A stretch of DNA of 64,000 bases from Acidiferrimicrobium sp. IK (GCF_025499425.1 NZ_JAIMCB010000014.1:1-64000), one strand, 5' to 3'; shown: positions 23,309-32,329, counted from the stretch's first letter. Numbers and translations: made by a program. The notes: generated by a model from the letters alone, not told the origin.

Positions 23309-24625
23309 ATGACGAGCGGTCTGGCATCCCGAGCCGATCGTGGCCGCGCCCTGCGGCGGGTGACCAGGAAGGGTCAGGCTCAGGCCCGCCACCCGAGCGC
23401 CCGGCCGGTCCCCCAGCGGCTGACCTCCGACCTGACGATCGTGCAGCACGACCGCATGTCGGCCTACATCGTCGCCGTCGTCGTCGCGGCGGTCTCGTTC
23501 CTAGCCCTGGACACCGGCTTCAGCCTCGGCCAGCCGCTGTTCGGGCGAAGCCCCTACGAGTTCGCCCTGCTCGCCGGCTGCTTGGTCCTGGCTCAGCTGC
23601 AGATGAGCTTCCGCCGGGTGGCAGGCCAGCGTGACATCCAGGTCAGCCCGGACGGGACGTTCATGCTGGCGCTTCTCTTGTGCGCCACCCCCCTGGCGGC
23701 GGTGGTGGCGTCGGCGGTGATTTTCGGGGGTGGCGACGTCGTGCGCGGCTACGCCCGGCACAAGGCGGTGGTCAACACCGGGCAGCTGGTCGTGTCCCTG
23801 TCGCTAGCCAGCGTGGTGCTGCACCTCGCCGGACTCGGTCTGGGCGGCGGCCGGCCCCTCTCCTTTTGGTGGCTGGCGGCTTTCGCGGTCGCCGCGAGCG
23901 TGTCGGCGGCGAGCAACTTCCTCCTGACCGCCGTCGCTGTGTCGATCACCGCGCACACCTCGGCTTTGCGGGTGTTCAAGGAAATCGCCGGCGGGCAGCT
24001 CCACCACGAGACCCTCCTCGCCAGCCTGGCCCCGATCATCGTCGCGGCCGGCGACCGCAGCCTCTGGCTGATCGGCCTCATGCCCGTCGCCACCTGGGCG
24101 GTCGGGCGCAGCTCGTCGCTGGCCCACGCCCAGGGGCACGACGCCACCCACGACCAGCTGACCAAGCTCCCCAACCGCCGGTACTGCGACAACCAGCTCA
24201 CCTCGGCCGTCGAGGCCCACGAGCGGGTGGCGGTGCTGGTCCTCGACCTGGATGGGTTCAAGGCGATCAACGACCGCTACGGCCACCAGGCCGGCGACCA
24301 GGTGCTCATCGAGGTGGCCGCACGGCTGCGCTCGGCGTGCCGGGCCAGCGACACCGTGGCCAGAACCGGCGGAGACGAGTTCACCCTTCTCGCCACCCCC
24401 AACGCGACCGTCGAGATGGCCGAGCATCTGGCCCGCCGTTGCCTGGAAGCCCTCGGCGGACTGGCCGTCGGCAACCTGCGGGTCGGTGCCAGCATCGGCA
24501 TCGCGGTCACCCCCGACCACGCCCGGAGCACCACCGCCTTGCTGCGCTGCGCCGACAAGGCGATGTACGAGGCCAAGCGCGACCGGCGAGGGATCGTCGT
24601 CTACCGCAGCCCGACCCGGGTGTGA
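23309..24625 (+). CDS. Membrane-bound diguanylate cyclase (GGDEF)
   Basis: A 438-residue protein with about six hydrophobic helices between residues 48 and 270 and a C-terminal GGDEF domain. The active motif GGDEF is at 354-358, preceded five residues earlier by RASD (345-348), the RXXD inhibitory I-site. It should therefore make c-di-GMP from GTP with product feedback. DQLTKLPNRR opens the domain. The first ~45 residues are basic. The membrane part probably senses an unknown signal. It converges with the MFS gene downstream. Confidence 0.92.
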   Translation: MTSGLASRADRGRALRRVTRKGQAQARHPSARPVPQRLTSDLTIVQHDRMSAYIVAVVVAAVSFLALDTGFSLGQPLFGRSPYEFALLAGCLVLAQLQMSFRRVAGQRDIQVSPDGTFMLALLLCATPLAAVVASAVIFGGGDVVRGYARHKAVVNTGQLVVSLSLASVVLHLAGLGLGGGRPLSFWWLAAFAVAASVSAASNFLLTAVAVSITAHTSALRVFKEIAGGQLHHETLLASLAPIIVAAGDRSLWLIGLMPVATWAVGRSSSLAHAQGHDATHDQLTKLPNRRYCDNQLTSAVEAHERVAVLVLDLDGFKAINDRYGHQAGDQVLIEVAARLRSACRASDTVARTGGDEFTLLATPNATVEMAEHLARRCLEALGGLAVGNLRVGASIGIAVTPDHARSTTALLRCADKAMYEAKRDRRGIVVYRSPTRV

Positions 24626-24626
24626 G

Positions 24627-25817
24627 TCACCCGGCCGGCGCCGGCCACCGCAGCGCCACCACCGCCCCGGCGGCCAAGGCGAGCAGTGCGCCGAGCCCCG
24701 GCAGCACGGCGAGGTGGCCGCCGGCCACCAGCGCCGCGCCGACCAAGGCGCCGCCGCCGATCCCGATCTGGAACGCCACCACGTACAGCGCCGACGCGGC
24801 GTCGGCGGCGTGTGGCGCGACGCGCAGCACGGCGGTCTGAAGCGCCACCGGGAACGCGGTGAACGCCGCCCCCCACACCCCGACCGCGACGACGGTGACC
24901 ACCACCGACCCGCGGGCCACCAGCGCCAGCGCCCCCATCGCCACCACCAGGCCACCCACGCACAGCGCCGCCGCCTGGCGGGGGGACCGGTCGACTCGGG
25001 GGCCGACGACGCCGATGCCGGCCACGCCCGCCGCGCCGTACACGAACAGCACCGCCGACACGGCGAACCCGGCCAGGCCGGCGTCTCGCCGGATCAGGCT
25101 GGTGATGTAGGTGTAGGCCCCGAAGTGCCCGATCACCGCCAGCGCGGTGATCGCGCACAGCGCCGCCAGGCCGCGGTCTTGAAGCAGGCCTTTCACCGCC
25201 CGCAGGCCCTGCCTTGCGCCCACCGCAGGCAGGGAGGGCATGGTCACCCACAACGCGCCGGCCGACACCGCGGCCACTGCTCCCATCGCGGCCATGGCGA
25301 CGCGCCAACCCGCCGCCTGGCCTATCGCGCTGGCGATCGGTATGCCGGCCACCAGAGCCAGGGAGTTGCCGACGAACACCATCGCGGTCGCCCTCCCCGC
25401 CCGGCCCGGCGGCGCCAACCTGGCCGCCACCGGCGCCAGCATCGACCAGAACACCCCGTGCGCAAGGGCGCACACCACCCTGGCGGCGAGCACGCCGGCG
25501 TAGTTGGGGGCGACCGCCATAACCAGCTGCGAGACCGCCAGCAAGGAGACGGCGCCGACCACGACGTGGCGACGGTCCCGGCGGTCCATCCACGCAGTGA
25601 CGGGGACCGCGGCCAGGCCGGCGACCCCGGCGTACACCGTGACCAATAGGCCGATCGCGCTGACGCTGGAATGCAGGCCGCCGCTCATCTGCCCGAGCAG
25701 GCCGACCGGCAACCCTTCCGCGGTCACGTAGACGAACGCCGCGCTGGCGAGGGCCGCGACGGCCAAGCCGTGCCGGCGGGAGCGGCCCGACCCCCCGCCA
25801 GACGCACGCTCGGCCAT
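24627..25817 (-). CDS. MFS efflux transporter, 12 TM
   Basis: A 396-residue MFS protein with about 12 hydrophobic helices. The loop 2-3 motif is AWMDRRDRRHVVVG, and the family feel (YVTAEGLPVGLLGQMS near the N-terminus) is that of the DHA1 / sugar-arabinose efflux group. The ATG at 25817 is chosen because upstream codons run through the promoter of the divergent ROK gene. It probably exports a small molecule, perhaps a sugar derivative, under ROK control. Confidence 0.82.
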   Translation of the reverse strand: MAERASGGGSGRSRRHGLAVAALASAAFVYVTAEGLPVGLLGQMSGGLHSSVSAIGLLVTVYAGVAGLAAVPVTAWMDRRDRRHVVVGAVSLLAVSQLVMAVAPNYAGVLAARVVCALAHGVFWSMLAPVAARLAPPGRAGRATAMVFVGNSLALVAGIPIASAIGQAAGWRVAMAAMGAVAAVSAGALWVTMPSLPAVGARQGLRAVKGLLQDRGLAALCAITALAVIGHFGAYTYITSLIRRDAGLAGFAVSAVLFVYGAAGVAGIGVVGPRVDRSPRQAAALCVGGLVVAMGALALVARGSVVVTVVAVGVWGAAFTAFPVALQTAVLRVAPHAADAASALYVVAFQIGIGGGALVGAALVAGGHLAVLPGLGALLALAAGAVVALRWPAPAG

Positions 25818-25837
25818 GCGGAGGTTCACCCCCACAG

Positions 25838-25852
25838 CATATACTCGGAGTA
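25838..25852 (+). promoter_or_regulatory. -10 box overlapping an 11-bp palindrome
   Basis: TATACT at 25840-25845 is a good -10 hexamer for the ROK gene. It overlaps the perfect dyad TACTC-G-GAGTA at 25842-25852. The site lies between the MFS and ROK genes, so it is a likely ROK operator controlling one or both. Confidence 0.55.
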
Positions 25853-25875
25853 CGAGGAAAAGGGAGGGAGGTGGC

Positions 25876-27048
25876 GTGGAGCGAGCAGCGACCCGGAGCC
25901 CGGCGCTGTCGGCGCTGCTCGCTGCGGTGCACGCCAGCCCGGGAATCACCCGGGCCGACGCCGCGGCCGAGCTGGGCATGGCCAGCGGATACGCGACCGA
26001 GACGGTGGCCCGGCTGGTCGGGCTCCGCCTTTTGGAGGAGCGGGCCGCGGCGCCGACCGGGCGGCGGGGCCGGCCGACCACCGCCCTCCACCCCCACCCC
26101 GACGGCCCGCTGGTGGCGGCCGCCGCGATCAGTCACGACAGCTGGCGGGTCGCTGTCGTCGAGCTGGGCGGCGGCGTCGTCCGCTCCGGCGCCGGGGCTC
26201 ACAGCGGCGACCAGGAGGAGGTGGTGCGGGCCGTCGCCGCGAGCTTCGACCGGGCGTGGCGGCGCTACGGGACCCGCATCCGGGCCTTCGCCGCTGCGGT
26301 GCCCGGCACGGTTAACCGCAACCGATTGGTCCACGCCCCCAACCTGGACTGGCGGGACCTCGACCTGGTCGCGCTGCGACCGGGGCGGGCGTCAAGCGTC
26401 GCGCTGCTCGGCGGCAACGACGCAACCTTCGCCGGCCTCGCCGAGCAGCGGTGCGGTGCCGCCGTGGGCACGTCGACCGCGGTTCACCTGTACTTGGACT
26501 GCGGCGTCGGAGGTGTGCTCGTCGACAGCGGCCGGGCGGTGCTGGGCACCGCCGGCGCCGCCGGCGAGTTCGGGCACCTCCCGTTCGGGTCGTCTTCGCG
26601 CCGGTGCGGGTGCGGCGCGCTCGGGTGCTGGAACACCGTGCTGGACGGGGCGGCCATCGCCCGCATGGTCGGTCAGCCGGCGCCGAGGAACGCGGTGGCG
26701 TTCGCCGCCGAGGTCCTGGAAGCGGCAGCGGCTGGCAAGCCGGTGGAGCTTCGCGCCGCTCGAGCCCTCGGCCGGTCGCTCGGGCGGGGCGCCGCCGGCC
26801 TGGTCAACGCCCTCGACCCGGAGCTGGTCACCGTCGGCGGGCTGGGGCCGGCGCTCCTCGCCGTGGCCGGCCGCCAGGTCGAGGCCGCCTACCGCCGGGG
26901 GCTGATGGCGTTCCGGGCCACCGGCGCCCCTCCGATCGTCCCGGCTCGTTTCGGGGCGGACGGGCCGCTGACCGGTGCTGCCGAGGAGGGCTTCGCTCGG
27001 GTCCTCACCGGGCCCGGCATCGACGAGTGGGCCGCCCTCGGGGGTTGA
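25876..27048 (+). CDS. ROK-family transcriptional regulator
   Basis: A 390-residue ROK repressor. Residues ~5-70 are a winged HTH (LLAAVHASPGITRADAAAEL; ETVARLVGLRLLEE). The sugar-kinase-like part follows, with LDCGVGGVLV, GEFGHLPFG and the cysteine motif CGCGALGC expected to bind zinc. The GTG at 25876 is preceded by a strong GGGAGGGAGG. The cysteine motif ends in W-N rather than the usual Glu. It is divergent from an MFS exporter and likely its regulator; ligand probably a sugar. Confidence 0.85.
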   Translation: MERAATRSPALSALLAAVHASPGITRADAAAELGMASGYATETVARLVGLRLLEERAAAPTGRRGRPTTALHPHPDGPLVAAAAISHDSWRVAVVELGGGVVRSGAGAHSGDQEEVVRAVAASFDRAWRRYGTRIRAFAAAVPGTVNRNRLVHAPNLDWRDLDLVALRPGRASSVALLGGNDATFAGLAEQRCGAAVGTSTAVHLYLDCGVGGVLVDSGRAVLGTAGAAGEFGHLPFGSSSRRCGCGALGCWNTVLDGAAIARMVGQPAPRNAVAFAAEVLEAAAAGKPVELRAARALGRSLGRGAAGLVNALDPELVTVGGLGPALLAVAGRQVEAAYRRGLMAFRATGAPPIVPARFGADGPLTGAAEEGFARVLTGPGIDEWAALGG

Positions 27049-27117
27049 CCCGAACCCGCCGCCGGGGGTCAGCTGGGGCCGGGCAGCGCCGGTATCGGCC
27101 AGGGCCGGGCGGCGGTG

Positions 27118-28476
27118 TCAGCCGGGGCGGCCGACGCCCATGACCGGGCCGAACCAGGAGAACTGCTCTACCCGCACCGCGGCGCCGACGTGGGGCGAGT
27201 CGACCATCAATCCGCCTCCCAGGTAGATCCCGACGTGGCTGATGTCGGGGTAGAAGAAGAGGAGATCACCCGGCTGCGCTGCGGCCAGGGGCACCTTGGG
27301 TAGCACCGCCAGCTGCTGCGCCGTGGTCCGCGGCAGGGCCACGCCGGCGTTGCCGTAGGCGTAGCTGGTGAGGCCGGAGCAGTCGAAGGCTCCCGGCCCG
27401 GCGGCACCGACCGCGTACGGCTTGCCGACCTGCGACAAGGCGATGGCCACCGCCTTGGCGGCCGCAGCCTTCTGGACCGCTCCTGCCGCGTACGTCGATG
27501 GGACCGGAAGCCGGTCGGCCAGTGCCCCCGCCGACCCGGGGGTGAACTGCCAGATGGCCCCGTCGGCCAGTGCGACCCGGTACCCGCCGGTCGCGGCCGA
27601 GACCGAGACCGCAGGCGCGCTGGCCCGCCCCGCCAGCGACCCGAGGAACGGGGCGTCGCCGAAATCGAAGACCCCTCCGTCGGACGCCACCAGCCAGTAG
27701 CCACGCCCCGTCGGCGACGGCGTCATCCCCACGATCGGCTGACTGAGGCGCACGCTGCCGGTCGACCCGAAGAAGCTGGCGTCACCGAAATCGAAGATCC
27801 CCCCGTCTGACGCCACCAGCCAATAGCCACGCCCCGTCGGTGTCGGTGCCATCCCCACGATCGGCTGGTTCAGGCGCACGTTCCCGGTCGACCCGAAAAA
27901 CCCGGCGTCACCGAAATCGAAGATCCCCCCGTCTGACGCCACCAGCCAGTAGCCACGCCCCGTCGGTGTCGGTGCCATCCCCACGATCGGACGGTTCAGG
28001 CGAACGTTGCCGAGCGAGCCGAGGTAAGGGGCGCTCCTCGGGAAGATCCCGCCGTCGCTGGCCACCTCCCAGGCGCCTTGGCCGGGCGCCGACGCCCATC
28101 CCACCACCGGCGCGTTGAGCGCCGGCAGCGACGGGTAGGCGCCGGCGGTGGTGAAAAGGGCGCCGTCCGGTTCGACGACCCCGGCGGGCGCTGGCGCGCT
28201 CGGCGCTTGGGCGCCGGCCGCGACTGCGGTCGCCGGTGCGGCAGTGGAGGCTCCGGCCGCGGCAGCCGTCCCGGACCCGGTGAGGATCCCGGCGCTGACC
28301 ACCACGCCGGCGCCGGCTAATCGACCGGCGCCGGCCAATCGCCGGGCAAGTGTCGATCGCAGGGCCTTCGGGGTTCGGGCGCCAGCGCGCCGACGAGCCC
28401 GTCGACGCAGCGAGCGCGGGGCGGGAGGGGCGGGCACAGCGCGGGTGAGCAGGGCAGCGGCGTAAGCGTCGTTCAC
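27118..28476 (-). CDS. Exported NlpC/P60 cell-wall hydrolase with surface repeats
   Basis: A 452-residue protein. A basic N-terminus and hydrophobic segment (~46-75) look like a secretion signal. Residues ~121-289 hold one degenerate and three near-identical 42-residue repeats (GYWLVASDGGIFDFGDA core), which occur in surface proteins of related actinobacteria. The C-terminal NlpC/P60 domain has catalytic C366 (FDCSGLTSYAYG), H414 (ISHVGIYLG) and probably H429. It should cut peptidoglycan stem peptides outside the cell. GTG at 28476 is chosen for its GGAG site and because upstream codons cross a hairpin. Confidence 0.85.
   Translation of the reverse strand: MNDAYAAALLTRAVPAPPAPRSLRRRARRRAGARTPKALRSTLARRLAGAGRLAGAGVVVSAGILTGSGTAAAAGASTAAPATAVAAGAQAPSAPAPAGVVEPDGALFTTAGAYPSLPALNAPVVGWASAPGQGAWEVASDGGIFPRSAPYLGSLGNVRLNRPIVGMAPTPTGRGYWLVASDGGIFDFGDAGFFGSTGNVRLNQPIVGMAPTPTGRGYWLVASDGGIFDFGDASFFGSTGSVRLSQPIVGMTPSPTGRGYWLVASDGGVFDFGDAPFLGSLAGRASAPAVSVSAATGGYRVALADGAIWQFTPGSAGALADRLPVPSTYAAGAVQKAAAAKAVAIALSQVGKPYAVGAAGPGAFDCSGLTSYAYGNAGVALPRTTAQQLAVLPKVPLAAAQPGDLLFFYPDISHVGIYLGGGLMVDSPHVGAAVRVEQFSWFGPVMGVGRPG
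27613..27990. repeat. Three 126-bp tandem repeats
   Basis: Near-identical 126-bp units (27990-27865, 27864-27739, 27738-27613, read on the minus strand) encode the 42-residue surface repeats of the NlpC/P60 protein. DNA identity is high, suggesting recent duplication or conversion. Confidence 0.85.
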
Positions 28477-28801
28477 GGGGTCTCCGTCTTCCGGTGCGTC
28501 AGGCGCACCGTTTTTCGGCGCAGCCTCCGCAGTAGTACGGCCAACCCGCCGGGTTGGCCCGACGACCAGTGAAGCTGCTGTTTGCGATCGCGGCAAGGGG
28601 GGTATAAGCGGCGCCCGGCGGCCGGCCGGGCCGCGCAGGCCTCTGACCTGCGGGTTGGTTCAGTTCCGGTTCAGCGAAGAACATTTCGCGCTCGGGTGCT
28701 GTGTCCCGCTTTGTCCGGTCGCGCTGCGTGCCGGGTCGACCGCTGAGTTACGTCGGAGGGTCGGCGGTGACGGGGAGACCGGCGGTACAGTTCGAGCGGA
28801 G
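28477..28801. other. Divergent intergenic region
   Basis: Between the hydrolase gene and the 272-residue gene. Besides the leader hairpins it contains a direct repeat GGTTCAG at 28657-28663 and 28668-28674, spaced 11 bases, near where a promoter would lie. No other gene is seen. Confidence 0.4.
28493..28558 (-). promoter_or_regulatory. Two hairpins in the hydrolase 5' leader
   Basis: Stem GCCAACCC/GGGTTGGC with a 3-nt loop at 28540-28558, and GGTGCG/CGCACC with a 5-nt loop at 28493-28509, directly upstream of the ribosome site of the NlpC/P60 gene. They may control its translation. No match to the c-di-AMP (ydaO) riboswitch core was seen, although such genes often carry one. On the plus strand the smaller hairpin is followed by five Ts. 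Confidence 0.4.
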
Positions 28802-29620
28802 ATGGTCGACGTTGACGCCTTCTATCGCCAGCAGCTGACCGACGCCGACCGGCGCCTGCTGGGGGACGCGGCCGGGCCCCGAAGCGCGCTCGGCGCCGCC
28901 CTGGCCTCCGAGGCGGCTGAAACCGCGGTCTTCGGAGCCGACGGCAGCGGCCTGCGGGTAGGGGTCTCCCCGTTCCTGACCTTCGCGGTCGCGGTCCATC
29001 GCACCGCGGCGACGCTGGCCCAGGCCACGTTCGTGGAGGAGCGGTGGGCGCCTCGGGTCCGGATCCCAGTGTTCGACGTCAGCGGTCTGCGAGCCCTGCT
29101 CGACGACCCGCTGCGCCGATACACCCTCGTCGAGCTGCTGGCCTCCTACACCCGGGTGGTGAGCGGCGTCGCCTGGGTCCGCTCCGGTCGGGGTTGGCAG
29201 CGGCGCCGTTACAGCGAGCTGGACGCGGTGCGCCTGGCTGGGATGCTCGAGGTAGTGACCCCCGCGGAGCGTCCGGGCGTGTACCGCCGGTTGGGTGACC
29301 TGGCGCTGTTCACCACGGGCGTGTTCCCCGACTCGCCGCCGGCGATCGGCGGCGCGGGGAAGGGCCGGCTGCTGCGGCTGTCGGGCCTGGGCGGAGCCGC
29401 CGGCGACCTGACGGGCAGCGCGTTGCTGGAACTGCTCGGCGCCAGGTGGTACCAGCTGGCGGCCGACGCCGCCCGGAGGGCCGGCACTCCGCTGACCTTC
29501 AGCCTCGAGGTGGTGGCCGACCTGGCGGAGCACTTCGCCGACGCCCGCAGGATCTTGAACGTCGTGACCGACCGGTACCTGTTCCCGCTGCGCCAGCAGT
29601 GGTTCGGGAGTTCGCAGTAG
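28802..29620 (+). CDS. Conserved hypothetical protein next to asnB
   Basis: A 272-residue soluble protein that I do not recognise. It is Ala/Leu/Arg-rich and probably all helical, with no signal peptide; hydrophobic stretches (VGVSPFLTFAVAVHRTAAT) are too short for membrane insertion. The ATG at 28802 follows GAGCGGAG. It lies 49 bases before an AsnB-like gene on the same strand, so the two are probably co-expressed and may act together. Confidence 0.7.
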   Translation: MVDVDAFYRQQLTDADRRLLGDAAGPRSALGAALASEAAETAVFGADGSGLRVGVSPFLTFAVAVHRTAATLAQATFVEERWAPRVRIPVFDVSGLRALLDDPLRRYTLVELLASYTRVVSGVAWVRSGRGWQRRRYSELDAVRLAGMLEVVTPAERPGVYRRLGDLALFTTGVFPDSPPAIGGAGKGRLLRLSGLGGAAGDLTGSALLELLGARWYQLAADAARRAGTPLTFSLEVVADLAEHFADARRILNVVTDRYLFPLRQQWFGSSQ

Positions 29621-29669
29621 GTTCCCTTCGCCCGGCGCGCCACCCGGTCGCAGGAGGGGGAGATAGCCG

Positions 29670-31190
29670 ATGTGTGGCCTGGCCGCCGCGTTACCGAGCA
29701 ATGACGGGTTCGTGCAGTACGCGCTGGCCCAGCAGCAGGCCCGGGGGCCCGACCAGCGGTCGGCGCTGAGCCTGGGCTTTTGCAGCCTGGGCGTCAACCG
29801 GCTGGCCATCAGCGGCCTGGTCGGCGGCGACCAGCCGCTCGTGTCGGCGGACGGCTCGGTGGTGGTGGTGTTCAACGGGGCGATCTACAACGCGGCGGCG
29901 CTGGCCCAGAAGTTCGGCATCGAGGTGAAGAGCAGCAACGACGGGGAGATCCTCCCGTTCCTATACCAGCGTTTCGGCCTGGACTTCGCCAACCACCTGG
30001 AGGGGATGTTCGCCATCTGCATCGCCGACCTGGCCGCCCAGGAGCTGGTCTTGGCGGTGGACCAGGTCGGCATCAAACCGCTGTACTCCTGCGCGGTCGG
30101 CTCCGGCCGGTACGCGGCCAGCACCATCTCGGCGTTCCCGCCGGAGCTGCGTTCCAAGGTGGCCCGGATGCCGCCGGGAACGGTATGGAGCTCCTCGGGG
30201 CGGATGCAGCGGATCGTGCACCTCTCCTATCGCGACGCCCCCCTCGGGGAGCTGCTGGCTTCGTCGGTCGCCGAGCAGATCCCGGTCGAGGTGCCGTGGG
30301 GGTGCATGTTGAGCGGAGGGGTCGACAGCTCGCTCATCGCGGCGCTGGCCTCTCAGTCAGCGCCGGGAGTGGCGACCTTCACGTGCGGCACCGAGGACGG
30401 CACCGACCTGCTCGCGGCCAGGGAGGTGGCATCGCTGCTGGGCACCACCCACCACGAGGTGATCGTCAACGACCACGAGCTGGCCTCCCTGGTCGACGTG
30501 GCGGTGGAGTGCACCGCCTCCCCGGAGGTGTGGATCGTGATGACCGCGGTGAGCACCTACCTGACCGCCCGGAGGGCCCGTGAGGAGGGGATCAAGGTCC
30601 TCTTGTCGGGCGAAGGAGCCGACGAGCTCTTCGCCGGCTACGCGGATCTCGAGGAGGTGCCGGCCGCGTTCCTCAACGGGACGCTTATGCAGCACCAGGC
30701 CAACCTCGGTGTCGCCGACTGCCTGAGGCTGGACCGCTCCACCATGGCCGCGTCGATCGAGGCCAGGGTGCCGTTCCTCTCCACGTCGGTCATGCGCCAC
30801 GCCCGCGCCCTGCCACCCGACGACAAGATCAGAACCCGCGGCTCGGCGGTCACCAGGAAGTACGCGCTCCGCCAGGTCGCCCGCACGCTGCTCCCAGAGC
30901 ACATCGCCGGGCGGGTCAAGTCCGAGTTCGCGCTCGGGTCAGGGGTCAGCGACGCCCTGCGCCGGCTCGCGGGGGCGATGTTCTCGGTGCAGGAGGTGGC
31001 GACGCTGCGGGCCGCGTTCCCCTCCTGGCCGATCGAGGACGCCCTCTCGGCGTGGTTCTTCTCGCGTTGGCTGGCGATCTTCGGGGTTTCGATCGGCACC
31101 GAGTGGGGGTCGCTGCTACGCCGGGGCCTGGTCCGCCAGCCCGTGTCGCCCTACGGGCCCTACGTGGCCGACGCGGCCGCCTACGGGTGA
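29670..31190 (+). CDS. asnB: AsnB-like glutamine-dependent amidotransferase
   Basis: A 506-residue class II amidotransferase. Cys2 (MCGLAAAL) is the Ntn nucleophile once Met is removed. The glutaminase domain spans about 1-180, and the synthetase domain has the PP-loop LSGGVDSSL and LLSGEGADELFAGY. It is shorter than E. coli AsnB (554). Asparagine synthesis is the default function. Its neighbourhood, beside an unknown partner and a peptidoglycan hydrolase, also allows amidation of a cell-wall precursor, as for B. subtilis AsnB or corynebacterial LtsA; that is inference. RBS AGGAGGGGG precedes the ATG. Confidence 0.85.
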   Translation: MCGLAAALPSNDGFVQYALAQQQARGPDQRSALSLGFCSLGVNRLAISGLVGGDQPLVSADGSVVVVFNGAIYNAAALAQKFGIEVKSSNDGEILPFLYQRFGLDFANHLEGMFAICIADLAAQELVLAVDQVGIKPLYSCAVGSGRYAASTISAFPPELRSKVARMPPGTVWSSSGRMQRIVHLSYRDAPLGELLASSVAEQIPVEVPWGCMLSGGVDSSLIAALASQSAPGVATFTCGTEDGTDLLAAREVASLLGTTHHEVIVNDHELASLVDVAVECTASPEVWIVMTAVSTYLTARRAREEGIKVLLSGEGADELFAGYADLEEVPAAFLNGTLMQHQANLGVADCLRLDRSTMAASIEARVPFLSTSVMRHARALPPDDKIRTRGSAVTRKYALRQVARTLLPEHIAGRVKSEFALGSGVSDALRRLAGAMFSVQEVATLRAAFPSWPIEDALSAWFFSRWLAIFGVSIGTEWGSLLRRGLVRQPVSPYGPYVADAAAYG

Positions 31191-31215
31191 GCCGCCCCGG
31201 CCCCGACCGGAGGGC

Positions 31216-32211
31216 TCAGGAGCGCAGCTCGACGAGACGGCGTAGCCGCTGCTCGGTCTCGGCGTCCGCCGGCGTGTAGGTCACCAGGCGGGTTCCCACC
31301 CGGGGACCGGCCCAAAGGTTGGTGAAGTCGAGGCGCAGCAGGCCGACGTCGGGGTTGAGGAGCAACTTGACCCGGTTTTCGACCTGGTGGACGTCGCGCT
31401 GCGCCCACATCTGCGCGAACTCCGGCGACTCGTCGCTCAGCCGGCGGACCAGCGCCTTCCACGCCGGCTCGGCGACGTGGTCCGCCATCGATCCGCGCAA
31501 CTGACCGACGCAGCGGGCGACCGCGTCGTCCCAGTCGACGATGGCGCGCCGCCATTCCGGATAGGTCAGGCTGAGCAGGAGGGTGTTGCGGTCCTCATAG
31601 GGCACCCGATCCAAATCGCCACACAACACGGCGTAGGGCCGGTTGTAGGCGAGGATGTCGAAGCGCCCGTTGAGCACGCACGCCGGCAGCGGGACCAGCT
31701 GCCTCAGCATGATCTCGATCGCCGGAGTCACCCCGGTGCACTCCCTGTCGGGCCCGGACTCCGTCGATCCGGCCAGCGCGAAGAGGTGGCGGCGCTCGTG
31801 AGGGTCGAACTGCAGCGTCCGGCAGATCGCGCTCAGTACCTCGCCGGACACCCGGATGTCGCGGCCCTGCTCCAGCCACGTGTACCAGGTGACCCCTACG
31901 CCGGCCAGGGCGGCCACCTCTTCGCGCCGCAGGCCGGGGGTGCGCCGCCGGCCGCTCCTGGACAGGCCAACCTGGTCGGGGGCGATCCGCTCCCGCCTGC
32001 TGCGGAGGAACGCGCCCAGCTCCCGGCGGCGCAGGGCGTCGGGATCGACCAGCGGACCGTCGCCGGGCGCTGCCGGCTCAGCGGCATCGCCGGACGCTGC
32101 CGGCTCAGGGGCATCGCCGGAGGCGCCCGGAGCGGGAGCATCTCCGGGCGCGCCCGATCCCGGGGCGTCGAAGCGCGTGTCGTCGAGGACGGAGTTGGCG
32201 CCGATGGCCAC
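31216..32211 (-). CDS. XRE-family regulator with MmyB-like ligand domain
   Basis: A 331-residue regulator. Residues ~1-50 are low-complexity Gly/Ala/Pro/Asp repeats encoded by near-repeats of about 27 bp. The HTH occupies ~55-125 (TPGLRREEVAALAGVGVTWY, then TWLEQGRDIRVS), and the C-terminal ~180 residues are the MmyB-like ligand-binding domain (NGRFDILAYNRPYAVLCGD). Such proteins commonly repress a divergent exporter gene, and an MFS gene is divergent here. The GTG at 32211 is used. Confidence 0.85.
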   Translation of the reverse strand: MAIGANSVLDDTRFDAPGSGAPGDAPAPGASGDAPEPAASGDAAEPAAPGDGPLVDPDALRRRELGAFLRSRRERIAPDQVGLSRSGRRRTPGLRREEVAALAGVGVTWYTWLEQGRDIRVSGEVLSAICRTLQFDPHERRHLFALAGSTESGPDRECTGVTPAIEIMLRQLVPLPACVLNGRFDILAYNRPYAVLCGDLDRVPYEDRNTLLLSLTYPEWRRAIVDWDDAVARCVGQLRGSMADHVAEPAWKALVRRLSDESPEFAQMWAQRDVHQVENRVKLLLNPDVGLLRLDFTNLWAGPRVGTRLVTYTPADAETEQRLRRLVELRS

Positions 32212-32238
32212 GAGTACAGCCTCCTGCGAAGGGTCTAG

Positions 32239-32306
32239 TACCAGGATGCCATGGTTAGAGCCTGGCTACCAGGTGTTGCCAATACCTGGATAACCAGGCT
32301 CCTGGT
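32239..32306. promoter_or_regulatory. Cluster of CCAGG/CCTGG inverted repeats
   Basis: Dyads CCTGG-CTA-CCAGG (32261-32273), CCTGG-ATAA-CCAGG (32285-32298) and ACCAGG-CT-CCTGGT (32293-32306), plus a lone ACCAGG at 32240-32245, fill the gap between the XRE and MFS genes. They are probable XRE operators. Confidence 0.65.
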
Positions 32307-32329
32307 ACCGGTCTAGGTCGAGGTTCAAA

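Noticed and set aside
28493-28560. c-di-AMP (ydaO) riboswitch
   Set aside because: Hairpins are present, but the conserved purine-rich cores of that class were not recognised.
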